From Symsagittifera roscoffensis (Eukaryota > Xenacoelomorpha > Acoela > Convolutidae): a stretch of DNA of 64,000 nt. The notes below the pieces were generated by a model that worked only from the letters and a program-made list of their open reading frames with translations, was not told where the DNA came from and made no database searches. The stretch lies in assembly GCF_963678635.1 (NCBI RefSeq), contig NC_087066.1:21981996-22045995 (forward strand), in the 5' to 3' direction. Of this stretch, positions 12,142 through 23,135 are shown one piece after another (position 1 is the stretch's first letter; the number at the start of each line of letters is the position of its first letter). A program made the translations under genes and the position numbers.

Positions 12142-13144
12142 TGTAATTTTTTCTTCAAACCAGAATAGATTTTAACTAACCCCTTTTAGATCGGAGTTTT
12201 ATTTATACTATCAAAGGAGTTGACTTCCCGAGCTTAATTTAAAAAATTTTAACTAAAAATTTTTGAATTAACATCTAATTTATTTCTCAGAAGTCAGTAG
12301 CGTATTATCGTATTATGGTTTAGTTTGCTCTTACAACATTCTACAATAAATGTGAAACAGATTATTGAATATAAATTACGTAAGCTACAAATTTTACAAG
12401 TTTACAGTCATCACAGTACGCCAAGTTTCTTTAATAAGCAATGGAGGCTTTTGGCTAGCCTCGGTTTCTATAGAAGACAAATATTAATCTGAGGCCTAAA
12501 ATTGCTAAGCGTTTGCTGAAATAGTTTTAAAAACGTATATGGCTCAAAATACAACAAGATACCTGCACGAATAATTAACGCAAAGTTTGAACTTTCTAAC
12601 TATTTTTGTTGGCGTATAGCAACATCGTAGATTTTTGTACGGGTCTGGCACACGTCATTAAGTTTAAGACTATTGTTTTTATACATCAATGATGTTGATA
12701 ACGCTTAAGAATTTTCTTGTTTAGCCACTTGATTTTTCTAACAAGCATTTTGCTGAGGTTCTCTGCTTTCAGGTTGTTTTCTTTTCAGTATTTTTGGTTG
12801 CTTGCTAGCAAAATGAGTACAAAAGAAACATCGGCTCATTGAAGTTTTACATCATGCAAAGTCAATTTAGAACTTGTCGTCTTTTTCAAGGTGATTTATC
12901 AGGAAAATAGCTAACAAACTAACAAACCGTCGTTAATCTAATAAAATGTTGACAGTTAGTGTTTCTTTTTTTTCTATAAGTGAAATTAGTAAAATTATTT
13001 TCTAAGTAAGGCTAGGGCTAGTATAACTACAAAAAATGTTAAATTGTAAATATTAAAATAGTAAAACAATAGAATCCAGTAGGATATATAGTACTAGAAA
13101 ACAGTTAATTAGAAAAAATACAGTTAGTAAAAATAGGTAATCAT
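12142..13144. other. Intergenic sequence, no gene recognised
   Basis: AT-rich with short frames only. No domain, repeat end or RNA gene was noticed. Confidence 0.4.
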
Positions 13145-13543
13145 AAATTGAGAGGTCCTCTCCGACTGTTCACTCAGCAAAGTAAGATCGGAGGAGGGGT
13201 TGACTCAATAGGGGGTCTATTGAATGTTGAAATTCTTGCCAGCCGAAGCAACCAAGAAAACTTTTGTCGTTTCTGCAAAAAGTTCGCCTCTGTTTCCGAG
13301 TTTTTATATGGTATGGTTTTTGTATGACTGGATTTGTTCTAAATTTTTGGATCATCTTGAATAGTTTTTCAGTAACTGAGGATTAATTGAGTGCATGGAA
13401 ATAACAAGAGTGAAATTCAACCGTGGTAGCGTTGTATTTGATCTCAAGCTATAGTGGAGGTTTTGTGGAAAAAGTTTTGTGGGAACGGGATCGTTGGGTG
13501 TACTGATTGAAATAAGTTGGACATTCGCACAATCTTCATTCAT
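13145..13543 (-). other. Possible unrecognised short exons downstream of the RING gene
   Basis: Two minus-strand frames (13352-13543, starting from an ATG, and 13170-13355) lie close together with more balanced base composition than the neighbourhood. Neither resembles a family I know, and no clear splice sites or poly(A) signal connect them to the RING exon 200 bp upstream. They could be a 3' UTR remnant, an unknown small gene or chance. Confidence 0.2.
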
Positions 13544-13730
13544 TTCGTCAGCTCATTTTCTTCAAATCTCTCCATAACATCCTTCAACTTTCAGAATAAT
13601 AAAATCCTTCCATAAGATCCTTTAAATTTGAAGGTGATAAGATCTTTCCATAAAATTTATCAAATTTGAAGAAAAAAATACTTCCGAGAGAACTTTCAAA
13701 CACTGGTCGCTTTTTGTTTTGAAAGTCGAT

Positions 13731-14582
13731 TTAAAAGTCGCTCTTTGTTTTAAAGTATCTCCGAGGAAGAGAAACAGGCATTACACCTGTTATTCTTGCG
13801 CGACAGATGGGACACGAACTCACCTGTAAAACACACTCGTAACAAGTGCTGAGGTGTCCGCACATGGTCAAAACCTGATTCGCCTCCTTTTGCAAACATA
13901 CCGAACATAGTCCGGACTCCTCGGTATTTCGAACCATGCTAGTCGCCTGGCGCTCCTCGATAGTCAGTGGACCCAGCACCTCCCGCATGAACAAATTGTT
14001 GAGTTTTTCAGGGGAAGAGACGGGGGAGGAAACGGCAAAAGCGTTTGCGCTAATCCTCAGGAACAACTCTTCAAATTTGTCCACGTCACGTGATGCCATC
14101 ATCATAACAAAATCGTTTTTGTTAAAATGAGTATTTGGAACTTTAGAATCAAGAATTTTCACGCTTTTTACTCTAGTGTAATCAGCATCTTGAAAAGCAG
14201 GTGTACTGTGAGGAGGAGTTACAGAAGTATTTGCATTTGAACTCGACGAACCGAAGTAGGATGACTCCTGAAGGGACCCTGGTTCTTTTTTAACAGCTTC
14301 CACCTCATGATTTTGCTTAGTGATGTCCTCATTGTAGTTTGCGTTCTTTTCTTTTTGTAAAAGCTGCAATTTCGTCTTAGATTTTGAGTTGGCTTTTAAA
14401 TTTGTGCTTAATGAATGTAAGGATTCATCGAATTTTGCTGATCCACATTTCAAGTCATTCAGGTACGAAAAGAAGGGGAGCTTGATGAGTCTCTCGAAGA
14501 ACTCGTCATTTATAGTGGCTAGATCAGGGTTAAATTTAGACTCCTCAAAATGCCGGCGTATACAAACAGCGCAACTAAATAA
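13731..14582 (-). CDS. IAP-like protein, last exon with C-terminal RING finger
   Basis: Seen: an open minus-strand frame ending in a C3HC4 RING, CSVC-x11-CGH-x3-CYEC-x6-CPIC (coordinates about 13907-13800), 17 residues from the stop. The spacing and the CGHLSTCYEC and CPICRARITG motifs match the RING of inhibitor-of-apoptosis proteins, which act as E3 ubiquitin ligases and dimerise through this domain. The exon likely starts after an acceptor (CCCACAG) at 14583, in phase 0, giving LFSCAVCIRRHF first; that CxxC may be a leftover of a third BIR without its His/Cys half. The centre is a Ser/Lys-rich linker with a short helical segment before the RING. It pairs with the two-BIR exon about 700 bp upstream. 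The exon join is inferred; the RING assignment is strong. Confidence 0.82.
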   Translation of the reverse strand, partial: LFSCAVCIRRHFEESKFNPDLATINDEFFERLIKLPFFSYLNDLKCGSAKFDESLHSLSTNLKANSKSKTKLQLLQKEKNANYNEDITKQNHEVEAVKKEPGSLQESSYFGSSSSNANTSVTPPHSTPAFQDADYTRVKSVKILDSKVPNTHFNKNDFVMMMASRDVDKFEELFLRISANAFAVSSPVSSPEKLNNLFMREVLGPLTIEERQATSMVRNTEESGLCSVCLQKEANQVLTMCGHLSTCYECVLQVSSCPICRARITGVMPVSLPRRYFKTKSDF

Positions 14583-15286
14583 CTGTGGGCTAGCATTCAA
14601 AAATAGTATTTATTGTGCCACATATATTGGTACCTCGAATTAAAATTGACTATCGTTGCTTCAATCTACAATATTTAGACAAAAAATAGCTGGAGGAGAA
14701 AGAATCAAAGATCAATTTAATGAGCACCGAGTCCATACTGTACCATTTCAGATACAGATGGTTTGTTTGATCTGTATAAGCTTCAAGTATAATCATGCAA
14801 TTCCATACTATAAAAAAACTAGAAAAAAATGTCAAACATATTTATATTTCATGAGGTGTGTGGAAACATTTTTTGTCCTCGGAATCTTTTTTTTTCAACT
14901 CGGTCAGCCTCTACAGGGGAAAATCTAGAAATGTCGCAAAACCTTTCCTCAATAATCTCATGGGTTCCACAAATAGCTTGAAAAACCAAAATGATAGATG
15001 AAGAATTAGCAATTTAATTTTTTTAAATGTCAAATTCAAGAAATGTAATTTGCTTAGTGGATAGCCCAGACCATGAATGAAGTCGCTCTTTTATTTAGCG
15101 AAAACTAAAATAATTTCTTTCGGAATTCGTACAACCATAAATTTTTTCTGAGTTGGAGATTTTTTCGTGTTTGTATTGCTAGAACATAGTCCTAATGAAC
15201 GTCCAAGTTGATCTAATCAAAAAACAGTTCACTTAAAAAACCGCATTTGGATTTTAGTTTTGTTTTACTTATGCACATGAAAGTAC
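14583..15286 (-). other. Inferred intron between BIR and RING exons
   Basis: AT-rich, no long minus-strand frame. The inferred donor is AAA|GTACTT at its upstream end (15286/15287) and the acceptor CCCACAG at 14583. If the donor is not used, the upstream frame stops at a TAA six codons further on, which is itself followed by GTAAAA. Confidence 0.45.
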
Positions 15287-15964
15287 TTTAGCATTTTGGG
15301 GAGCCAGAAAAAATTGAATCCCTTTTTGTTTTCGTCCTATTTCCATATGTACACTATCTCCCAAGTTGAGACACTTAGGATTATGCTTTAAATGCATCTC
15401 GGTCAAATAGCGATTCTGATCGGAATCTTCGAGATCTGCTTCGAAGTCACATGCCGTGCATATGACCGAATACGTGAATGGTCGAAACCGAAGCCCACAG
15501 GCGGCTGCCTCGACGCATATCGCTTCGGACAACAGAAAGCATCTGTCCGTGAAAGTTTTCAAATTGTTGAATATGTTGAATGCAATTAAATGGGCCGCAG
15601 TATCTTCTGGCCGACTGGTTTCTTCTGTCGATATGTCCACAAATTTTGCGTAACAACAACGCGGCGAAAACGCAGAATGTGCTCGAATTAGAGTTCTCAA
15701 TGATGTTTCAGGGCTCAAAAACTTGCAATAAAAACATTTCAGCATTTTCAACGTATCGGAAAAGCTGTAAAAACCCATCAACGACAAAATTATGGCAAAT
15801 GTAGGCGTAAAACAAGACCAGAGGTTAAGCTTCACAAGACTATCTTCTCTGTTTTCTCGTGACAAAAACTGAAAACTTTCTTCGGAATCGTCTTCCGTTA
15901 GGTTTATAGCCATTTCTGATTCATCTAAGTTTTCTTTCGGTCCATTGTGTACCAAAAAAATGAT
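15287..15964 (-). CDS. IAP-like protein, exon with two divergent BIR domains
   Basis: Seen: after an acidic leader (NLTEDDSEESF) comes a first BIR, with GFYSFSDTLKMLKCFYC and then a His 16 residues after the second Cys, followed by x6-C. A second, weaker one follows: ACGLRFRPFTYSVICTACDF, then H-x6-C (MHLKHNPKC). CX2C...H-x6-C with a preceding GF/GY-type strand is the zinc-binding core of the BIR fold. Known: BIR domains bind caspases, IAP-binding motifs or chromosomal partners. In the second BIR the usual Gly-Phe is replaced, so binding is uncertain. The start is inferred from an acceptor-like TTGTGTTGTTAG at 15965, which keeps phase 0. The frame continues to a stop at 15269 if the donor at 15286 is skipped, giving a shorter form without a RING. 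Confidence 0.8.
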
Positions 15965-18054
15965 CTAACAACACAAGAATGGTTAGCAAACATGTCCATA
16001 GGTTAAAAAATAGATTGGCTCAGTTTTTCTCGAATATCAAAGAACGCAAAAAGTGGACACTTGATGTAAAATGCAGATTTAACTTGAATTTTCACTCTTC
16101 CGTTGTCACTCATTTTCACTACAGAGGAATTGAAACAAATTTTCGTTTTAACAGAAGCAAAATATTGCTTCATTTAATTCCTTTAAATTGAACGGAAATT
16201 GATTCATTTTTAATAATTGACTCTAGACTGTTTTTGTTTTCGGTCCTTCGCCCTTGAGTTTTTGTCCATAAGAATACCCCCCTACAAATTTACAAGGGGA
16301 TACTCTCATTTGCGAAGGACCGAACGGGCAAAAAACTTAAGTGCGAAGGGCCAAAAACCAAAACAGTCAAAAGACAATTATTAAAACGAATCAATTGCTG
16401 TTCAATTAAAAGGAACTAAATGAAGCAATATTTTGCTTCTTTTAAAACGAAACTTTTGAATTATTAAATTTCTTTTAATTTGCCGGTGATGGTCAGTGAC
16501 GACTTGAAAATTTTGCATACTTCTGCCGTTTTTATGTTCGGTCAATATTATTTTCAAGTCCCGTGAAATGTTTAGTTTCTTTCACCCTTTCTTGCCAAAT
16601 TTTAGAATACTGAAATCTAATAAGATGATTTTAATTTTCGCCCATCCAGTTGTTCATCAATGAGGGATTTCTCCAAATCCAAGAACAAAAAAAGCTTGAT
16701 ATAAAAAAATCGTAAAAAGAGCCGTGCAGTAAAACATGACATCACCTTATACAGTGCGGATTTAAATTATCCAGACAAAACGAACAATGTTTGAAATATT
16801 AAACGGATTTTTCTCAAATTAGGTTAAGATAGGACACAAAGCTCAGTGAAAAAAAGTTTCTTAGAGTTTCACCAGAATTAAAATGATGCAATTTTTTTCT
16901 TCAAAGCTCGCAACCAAAATTTGACCCCAAAATTTTTAATGTATCAAAAATTACAGTGAACTGATGACAATTTTTTTTAAAAAAAAAGCCTCCTACACAG
17001 CCCAAAAAAAATCTAGAAATGAAAAATTTCCAAAAATCTGTATAAAAGAACAATTTTTTGGCTGATAGCCAAAAAAAGTTTTTTTTTCCTAAAAAAATTA
17101 AATCAAGAACTTTGCCTAAAAACAAGTTACAAAGTTTTACGCAATTTTTCTGAAGTGCTACAATTCTACAGTTTTGTTAGGATGTGTAAGAGGCTTCTTT
17201 TGATATAATTTTCTCATCAATTTATTCCGTAGTTTCAGCGTAACTCTTGAGTAATTAAAAAAGCCGAAATGACCTTTTTCGGATAAAAATTTGTTGAGAA
17301 TTTCGAAGAAAGTATTGCATCACTTAACTCTGGTGAAATGCTAAACAACTTTTGTTCTCTTCAAATTTTAACCCAATTTGAGATATGTTCCATTTATGTT
17401 CGTTTTGTCCGGATAAGTTAAATCAGCACTGTTGTACTGAAGATAAAATTATGTCTCCGAGTTATAATTTAGATATTTAAATGTCGTTTGATGCAGTGTT
17501 TCACCCACGAAATTTTTTGAAAGAATGATTCAGGGTTCATCAACAAAATTTTTGTTATAAGATCGAACGTAAAAGAAAAAATGAGACCTGAGGCACGATC
17601 GTCAACGTTTTTCATATAAATAGTTTAATCGTAATTCACTATTTAAGAAACACAATTGCGTAAAAACCAGTTCAGCCTAAATTTTTTAGGAACCTAATTC
17701 TTTCTTTAAAAATCCTGTTTTTTTTTCAGCACCACATCCCCGCCCACGTTTCAATTTTTCTGTTTTTAGCGTTTTTTCATATGCTACAAACTGCGTAACA
17801 ATTGTGTTTAAAATAGCTAGTTTGTTTGCCCTGCAAAGTTTCATGACATTATGACCATTTTATATTAATGTTAAACGTTGAAATTCAAATTTGGGGGAGT
17901 GAAAAATAGTCGAAGCTTTGAGTATGTCGAAATTAGCAGAACACTTTGTTACTACACTTTGCTATCAAATTGCTCCGAGCCTGACAAACAGTTTAATTGA
18001 AACTGCTGATCACGGAAATTTAATGTTTAAACTAAAAACTTCATTTTTTTGTAC
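15965..18054 (-). other. Inferred first intron of the BIR/RING gene
   Basis: A gene-free AT-rich stretch between the acidic exon and the two-BIR exon. It contains the foldback element at about 16.08-16.55 kb. No extra BIR-like CxxC...H-x6-C pattern was found here. Confidence 0.4.
16075..16545. mobile_element. Foldback element with long inverted arms
   Basis: The sequence from about 16141 (TTTCGTTTTAACAGAAGCAA) to 16270 returns in reverse complement at about 16330-16453, including an exact 18-bp self-palindrome GAAGCAAAATATTGCTTC in each arm and a shared CGGTCCTTCGC block near the loop. Weaker pairing continues outward (GTTGTCACT against GTCGTCACT) to roughly 16075 and 16545. The loop is about 60 bp. 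This is a foldback or MITE-like element of about 470 bp with no coding capacity, placed inside the inferred intron. No clear target duplication was identified. Confidence 0.8.
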
Positions 18055-18204
18055 CTGATCGCTATCCAGATCGATGCTATCTTGATCGAAATCGCTCTCA
18101 GTAATGGTTTCGTCTACGTGCATCTTCTGCTCAGTGGCATCGTAAAAAGTGGAGGACAATACGAATGTCGGCTCAATGGCTGTTCCATTGCTTCTGGCTG
18201 CCAT
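18055..18204 (-). CDS. Candidate acidic first exon of the BIR/RING gene
   Basis: Seen: from an ATG at 18204 the frame gives 50 codons ending in a highly acidic run (TESDFDQDSIDLDSDQ) directly at a good donor, CAG|GTACAA, in phase 0. The frame is also open upstream to a stop near 18258 after an AG, so this could instead be an internal exon. Inference: it joins in phase 0 to the two-BIR exon at 15964, whose first residues are also acidic. No domain is visible. A comparable acidic first exon precedes the single-BIR gene at 20.6 kb, supporting a shared gene structure. Confidence 0.4.
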
Positions 18205-18548
18205 CTGAGTCTCCCGGGGGTTCAATGTGAAACCTCCTTTGAGCCATACAGGGCACTGGACTCCTTTTCCTAATCAGCAGCGAAACTAAGCGAGGTAAGG
18301 GCAAAAGAGCACTCTATCCCAGTCCACATACCTTTCATAGATAGCAACGTGTCATCTTAAAAGATAAAAAAAAATTCTCAAAATAGCCGTTAAGAGTTGC
18401 AAGAATGTTAGTTTGACTACACATTTTGATTTTATTTCATTTTGTTCCTTCCGGCGAATTTTATTCCACAATTTTCAAATGATTTTTGCATAAAAAACTT
18501 TTGCATCATTGAATCGCATTGTTGTTTTTTGTGAAAAATGTTTTTTAT
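18205..18548. other. Short spacer between the two BIR gene models
   Basis: Contains the likely 3' flank of the single-BIR gene and the 5' flank of the BIR/RING gene. A small GC-richer patch at 18220-18330 holds no RNA gene that I recognise. Confidence 0.3.
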
Positions 18549-18935
18549 TCACTCTGCAGATGCTGTTGAACAAAATTCGTTTAAAGCTTTTAAATTTTTC
18601 AATACAGCTTTCATAGTTTCCTTTATTTTAACGAGAATAAAACATTTTAAGTGTGTTTTAAATGGCTTTATTAAGTAGTGTGAAGAGATAGGACAACCTT
18701 TGGATCCCTGCAAGCAATGTAGGTCATAATCATAGAACTCGTTTTTGTGGAACGAGTAATTACACATTGTGCACTCTATGCACTGTGACTTGTGGTTGAA
18801 TCGGTAGCCGAGAGAGCAGAGCGCCAAGAAATTGTAGCCCAACTTTTGTCGCTCATCTGGGCTTACAATACCTATCGAGGCAGAAGCTGTCAATTTTGGT
18901 GCACTCAAAGTCCACTTCAGCACCCGCTCTTTCAC
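18549..18935 (-). CDS. IAP-like protein, last exon with a single BIR
   Basis: Seen: the frame opens at an acceptor, CCCTACTTTAG|GTGAAAG, and runs 128 codons to TGA. The stop overlaps an AATAAA poly(A) signal (GAGTGAATAAAA), so this is a terminal exon. The BIR begins RVLKW and has a long insert. It then shows LALCSLGYRF, CIECTMCNYSF and a His followed seven residues later by Cys (HCLQGSKGC), one residue longer than the family's usual H-x6-C. A short Lys-rich helix follows and there is no RING. Single-BIR proteins include survivin-like and decoy types, but I cannot assign it to either. It may be a paralogue of the BIR/RING gene just downstream, or an alternative short end of one larger gene. 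Confidence 0.68.
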   Translation of the reverse strand: MKERVLKWTLSAPKLTASASIGIVSPDERQKLGYNFLALCSLGYRFNHKSQCIECTMCNYSFHKNEFYDYDLHCLQGSKGCPISSHYLIKPFKTHLKCFILVKIKETMKAVLKNLKALNEFCSTASAE

Positions 18936-19077
18936 CTAAAGTAGGGTCTCGTTGAAACTTCTCTTGTTGAAAAATTAAATAGTAATTTGCCGTTTCAAAT
19001 TAAAAACATGACTCGTATTCAGTTTTTGGCAAAAAGGAAAGGACGAGCGAGTCGAGTCCCCGACGAGCTCCACATAC

Positions 19078-19176
19078 CAGACCTGCAAAAGCTCGTGTTT
19101 TGTAAGCTGATGAATGCCCGCTGCCATATAAACCAGACGAACTTGAGAAGGAAGTTTGGAACCATAATGTTATTTT
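19078..19176 (-). CDS. Candidate serine-rich second exon of the single-BIR gene
   Basis: A 99-nt minus-strand open block lies between a possible acceptor (CACCAG at 19177) and a strong donor, CTG|GTATGT (19078/19077). It starts and ends in phase 0, matching both the upstream acidic exon and the downstream BIR exon. It encodes a Ser/Gly-rich stretch (SFSSSSGLYGSG) with no known fold. The overlapping plus-strand frame of similar length is taken to be a shadow. The exon is proposed from splice logic only. Confidence 0.33.
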
Positions 19177-20564
19177 CTGGTGCAAGTCTAGTTTCAATAT
19201 AAAATCCTCATAAAGGGTGGACTGATAATCTAGAGTAAAAATGTTTCAGTTATGAATCGAGCTGAAATGAAAAAACTTCATATAATTAATGATTGACTGA
19301 AAAAAGTGCAGACGATTTTTTTTGCAGACTAATTTAGTATGCAATAAAATGACTTACACATTTCCGGCTGTTCAAGGTTTTTACTCCAGAAAAAATTGAA
19401 ATGAAAAAATCTTTTTACGCATCTTTATAGGTAAATTGAATGGGCAGTTTTGAAAGCTAAGTTAGCGCCTCTGAACCTGCAAAAAAGACTAAAATTTTTG
19501 TCAACTGGCAGAAAAGTTTTTTTTTCTGATTTTTGCCATTTTTGTGGCAATTTTTTCAATCAAAATGTTCTGTACAACTTGCACAGCAGTATATCGTTTA
19601 TTCGCACTCAATTAGGATAGCTTTTTGTGTTAAATCTAACGTCGTAAATAAATAGCTTTATTTTGGCTTTTATGAAAAAACGACTGCATTTGAAATGTTT
19701 TTAAACACTGGGAATGCAAACTGGTCAAAATGTAACTACTCTATATAATAGTGTTTAAATTGATTGTTAGTTGGCTAGTTGTTGTTTTGTTGATCCCGGA
19801 TGTTATGGTAAGATTTTACAACATTATGTCAGCCTTAATAAACATTTTGTTGAATTAGCCAATAACTTATTGGCAATTTATTTTGATTTGTAGTTTTTCA
19901 GTCGTTTGCGCGTAAAGTAAATTGTGGTTCTAGTTTATCATCTAAGAATATCTGATAAAAAATATATATTTATATTCTATTTTTCAAATTTTTTTCTGTT
20001 CTAAAACATTTTGGAGCAAATATGCGGCATATTTGCGTACCAACATGCTTATATTGTTATGCTTCATTTCAGTTTTATTTTTTCTCAGGCTCTAAGGTTG
20101 TAATATTTGCCTAGCACTCTTTCTACCAATTTGTTTCATTTTTTGTGGTTTTAAAAATCTTGGTTGTAATAAACAAGTAATAAGCAAATCGGTCAACGGT
20201 TTTTTTTTCGAAAAATGACCAGCAAAAACAAAAATATTTTTTTTCCGAAACTGGAAATTCTATTCCGAAAACGGCACTAAAAATATAAAGAATTACAAAA
20301 ATTTTCAAAAAACTTTTTTCAGTAAAGTTTCAATATTCATCCTCTAAAAAATCAAATTAGTTCTTCTCGACACTGGAAAAGTTTTTCCAAAATTGTTATT
20401 ATAATTCAAATCATGACTGATATGGCTTCCATATGATATATGCTAGACCTATTCTGATAATTATTTGTGTTACCCGATTTTGAATGGAAAACACAAAACA
20501 ATTATAACACACCCAAATACAAATTTCATTTTCATTTTCAGTGGTCGGAACAAAAAAACGATAC
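19177..20564 (-). other. Inferred first intron of the single-BIR gene
   Basis: AT-rich, with homopolymer runs and no exon-like frame. Nothing else was recognised. Confidence 0.3.
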
Positions 20565-20654
20565 CTCAACCAAGTCATCTTCTATGGTTTTATCTGTTCT
20601 CCCGACATCATATTCTTCCCAGTCATCCTCTGTATTAAGATGTTTTTTCACCAT
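20565..20654 (-). CDS. Candidate acidic first exon of the single-BIR gene
   Basis: From the ATG at 20654 there are exactly 30 codons, with two acidic patches (TEDDWEEYD and TIEDDLVE), ending at a donor GAG|GTATCG in phase 0. The amino-acid style matches the acidic leader of the other BIR gene. No domain is visible. The overlapping plus-strand frame (20467-20703) is Ser-rich and has the hallmarks of an antisense shadow. Assignment to the BIR gene rests on strand, order and phase. Confidence 0.42.
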
Positions 20655-21203
20655 TCTCAATCAGTTTTCTAAAGCAATTGTTCAAATCAAATCAGTTAAA
20701 TGAAAAGCAATCAGTTCTCAATTTTGTTCTGATTTTAACGAAGTGAAGAACAGTACAGCGATTTGTTTTGTTACTTCGAAAAGTTTTGAAGAGCATGACA
20801 AGTTAGCGTTGGGGAAATTTATTCTAGAAATTGATTTAATTTACTTACTCGTATAGTCGTTTAGCCACTATGAAGCTAATCGTAGCTTGGTACTTTGATT
20901 TTTGCCAATATGAAACTAATCGGGTTTTAATGTCGTTAAAAAAGATTTGCTCGTCAACGGTATAAAATTAATCAGTCTCAAATGTTTGATTATAATAAAC
21001 TATAATAAATAAAGACTAGTTAGCTGCCTATCAACCAAATAACCAGATTAATTAAAACCAAATAAGCGGATTATGCTAATATGAGTTGCAGATTTATTCG
21101 AAATGCGAAGCAGAAAATGTTTGGCGAAAAGGTCTCGATAGTTTTTAAGAGGGCTGGAAAAATCAATATGGCCGAAATTTAAAAAAGAACTACAGAGCTT
21201 TTT
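20655..21203. other. Upstream flank of the BIR cluster, no gene seen
   Basis: AT-rich sequence up to the first copy of the large tandem repeat. It may hold the promoter of the minus-strand gene. No element could be singled out. Confidence 0.3.
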
Positions 21204-23130
21204 TCAAAATCTGCAGGGACGGGGAAAAGGAAAGAATTCAATATTTTTAAAATCCGGACCATGAAAACCCAAAAAGTCCCCATTGCTAAAATTTTTTTAA
21301 CATTGATTTTTGAATGATCAACCCTAATTGTTGTTCAATAACACTCTTGGAGCCAATTTTCAGTAAATCTGAGCATGCAGCCTGCAAATACATTTCATTT
21401 TAAAAGTAACAAAAGTGCTAAAAAAACATGTTTGAATTGTTTTTTGAAACTTATCTTCAGAGCTGAAGAACGTTAGCGAAAAAAGATTTTTTTAATGATT
21501 TAATGTTGCGGAGAATTTTATACAGAAAAATAAATGAGTTTTACTATAAAATTCTTCTGATAATTAGATAATAAAAATAAATTGTTTTTGTTACTCTTTT
21601 TTAACCATTTTAAAAACTTGTATTCTTGGTTCAAAAAACTGATATAATTATCGAGTAAAAAATTATTCTGAGTATTAAGTAGAAAAAAAACGCCTTATAG
21701 TTTCTTACCCACTTTTTTGTAGCAATGTTTGATAACTCTTTTGTTCGTTGCGAAAACGTGATGTAATTTTCAGTAGAAAGTTTTTTTTGAAAAAGTAAAT
21801 AAATTAAAATGAAAAAATTTACACATTTTGTAACAATATATATTGATTTTTTCTCTCAGTTTTTGATTAGAAAACTTTTCCGATATGTAAAATATTTAAT
21901 ATTTTTGTAATTATGTTTTTCGTGAGAATAATTAATGATCGAACGCTTGGTTGAAAAATTGTGTTGTTTTTAATGAGTAAAAACGTTTTCTGAGAAATGA
22001 GTAATATCGAGTGAATTTCTTAACGATTATTCAAATATCTTTTTTGTAACAATAGTTAAAAGTTTTTTCCATGGTTGGGAATTGTGATTTGGTTTCTGAG
22101 TAGAAAAATGGCTCATTTTACTCTTCTTCCCAGCTGCCATTTGTGTTGCAAACGATTATTTTCTATCGTCGGAGTGGTATGAAAATTTGTTTCCGGCATG
22201 ATTATGATAAGGCAAAAACAATTTGTCTTTATATTCAACCTTGTAAAACCACCAGTAACAACATTCAGTTGATTGCAGTAAAGTGGAGGGGTACGTGGAG
22301 GAAGAGGAGACGGAAAGTTTTGTCGAGAAATAAATAAGAATGGGTGTAACTTGTTTAACTGTAGTCTAATTACCTTTTCTGTAACAAAATATAGAAAGAG
22401 TTTTTTTTATTCCAAACACGTGTAAAAATCTACTGACAAATTTTTTGTATGCAGCTTCAATTGTTTGTTGCATGCATTATGATTTTTTCAGCACAATAGC
22501 TTATACATTGTGACAACATAACAATTTATCTGGTAGTTTTTGAGTCAGTTGCTTTTGACGACTGTATATTTTTAGAATCACTCATTTTTTGACCTTTTTA
22601 TCGATTTAAGGAACATTTGTTCTGATCGTGGTTTCATTGCCTAAAATGGTCTCGCCTTGCAAATCAATATTGCCTCGGTCATGATTGATTATAACCCAGG
22701 AGTTATAATAGACTCTATGCAGTGCTAGTTCAAATCTGATCAGAAAAGGAATAGGAGATAACTAACTCAGTGAAAATCGGTGAATAAGTACAGGAGATAT
22801 TTATTTGTTATTATATGTGCAAAAAAAGGAGCCAGCATTGAACCATCCACCTCCCACTTCCAATTTTAGTCAACTTCCAGATTTTAGGCTATTTGACGAT
22901 TTTATATCAGATCTTTGATTAGCGGGCAGTAATGTTTCAGGGTATGTTTTAGGGTACTTCGCTAAATTTTCTAAAGTAAGTTCGCTGATTTTTTGCTGAA
23001 AAATCAATCATAATACGCTTTCTCATCAACCAAGTCGAGGCGCTCACTTTATGTTTCGATTTTCAAAGTCAAGCTCATGTCAGTGATCGACCGAAAAAGA
23101 AGAGTCGAGACGGGGGTTTCGTTCGATTAC
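21204..23130. other. AT-rich left half of tandem-repeat copy 1
   Basis: No gene recognised. A 64-codon plus-strand frame at 22143 recurs identically in copy 2 at 27187 but resembles nothing known and is missing from copy 3, where this half is deleted. Confidence 0.4.
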
Positions 23131-23135
23131 AATAT

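Noticed and set aside
14656-14928. Plus-strand 90-codon frame in the intron of the RING gene
   Set aside because: AT-driven composition, no recognised domain and no support from context.
18220-18330. GC-richer patch as a small nuclear RNA or 5S-like gene
   Set aside because: No conserved boxes, Sm site or internal promoter recognised; it overlaps the candidate acidic exon.
18987-19202. Plus-strand 71-codon frame as a gene
   Set aside because: It overlaps the minus-strand candidate exon with splice signals, resembles no family and has no neighbours on its strand.
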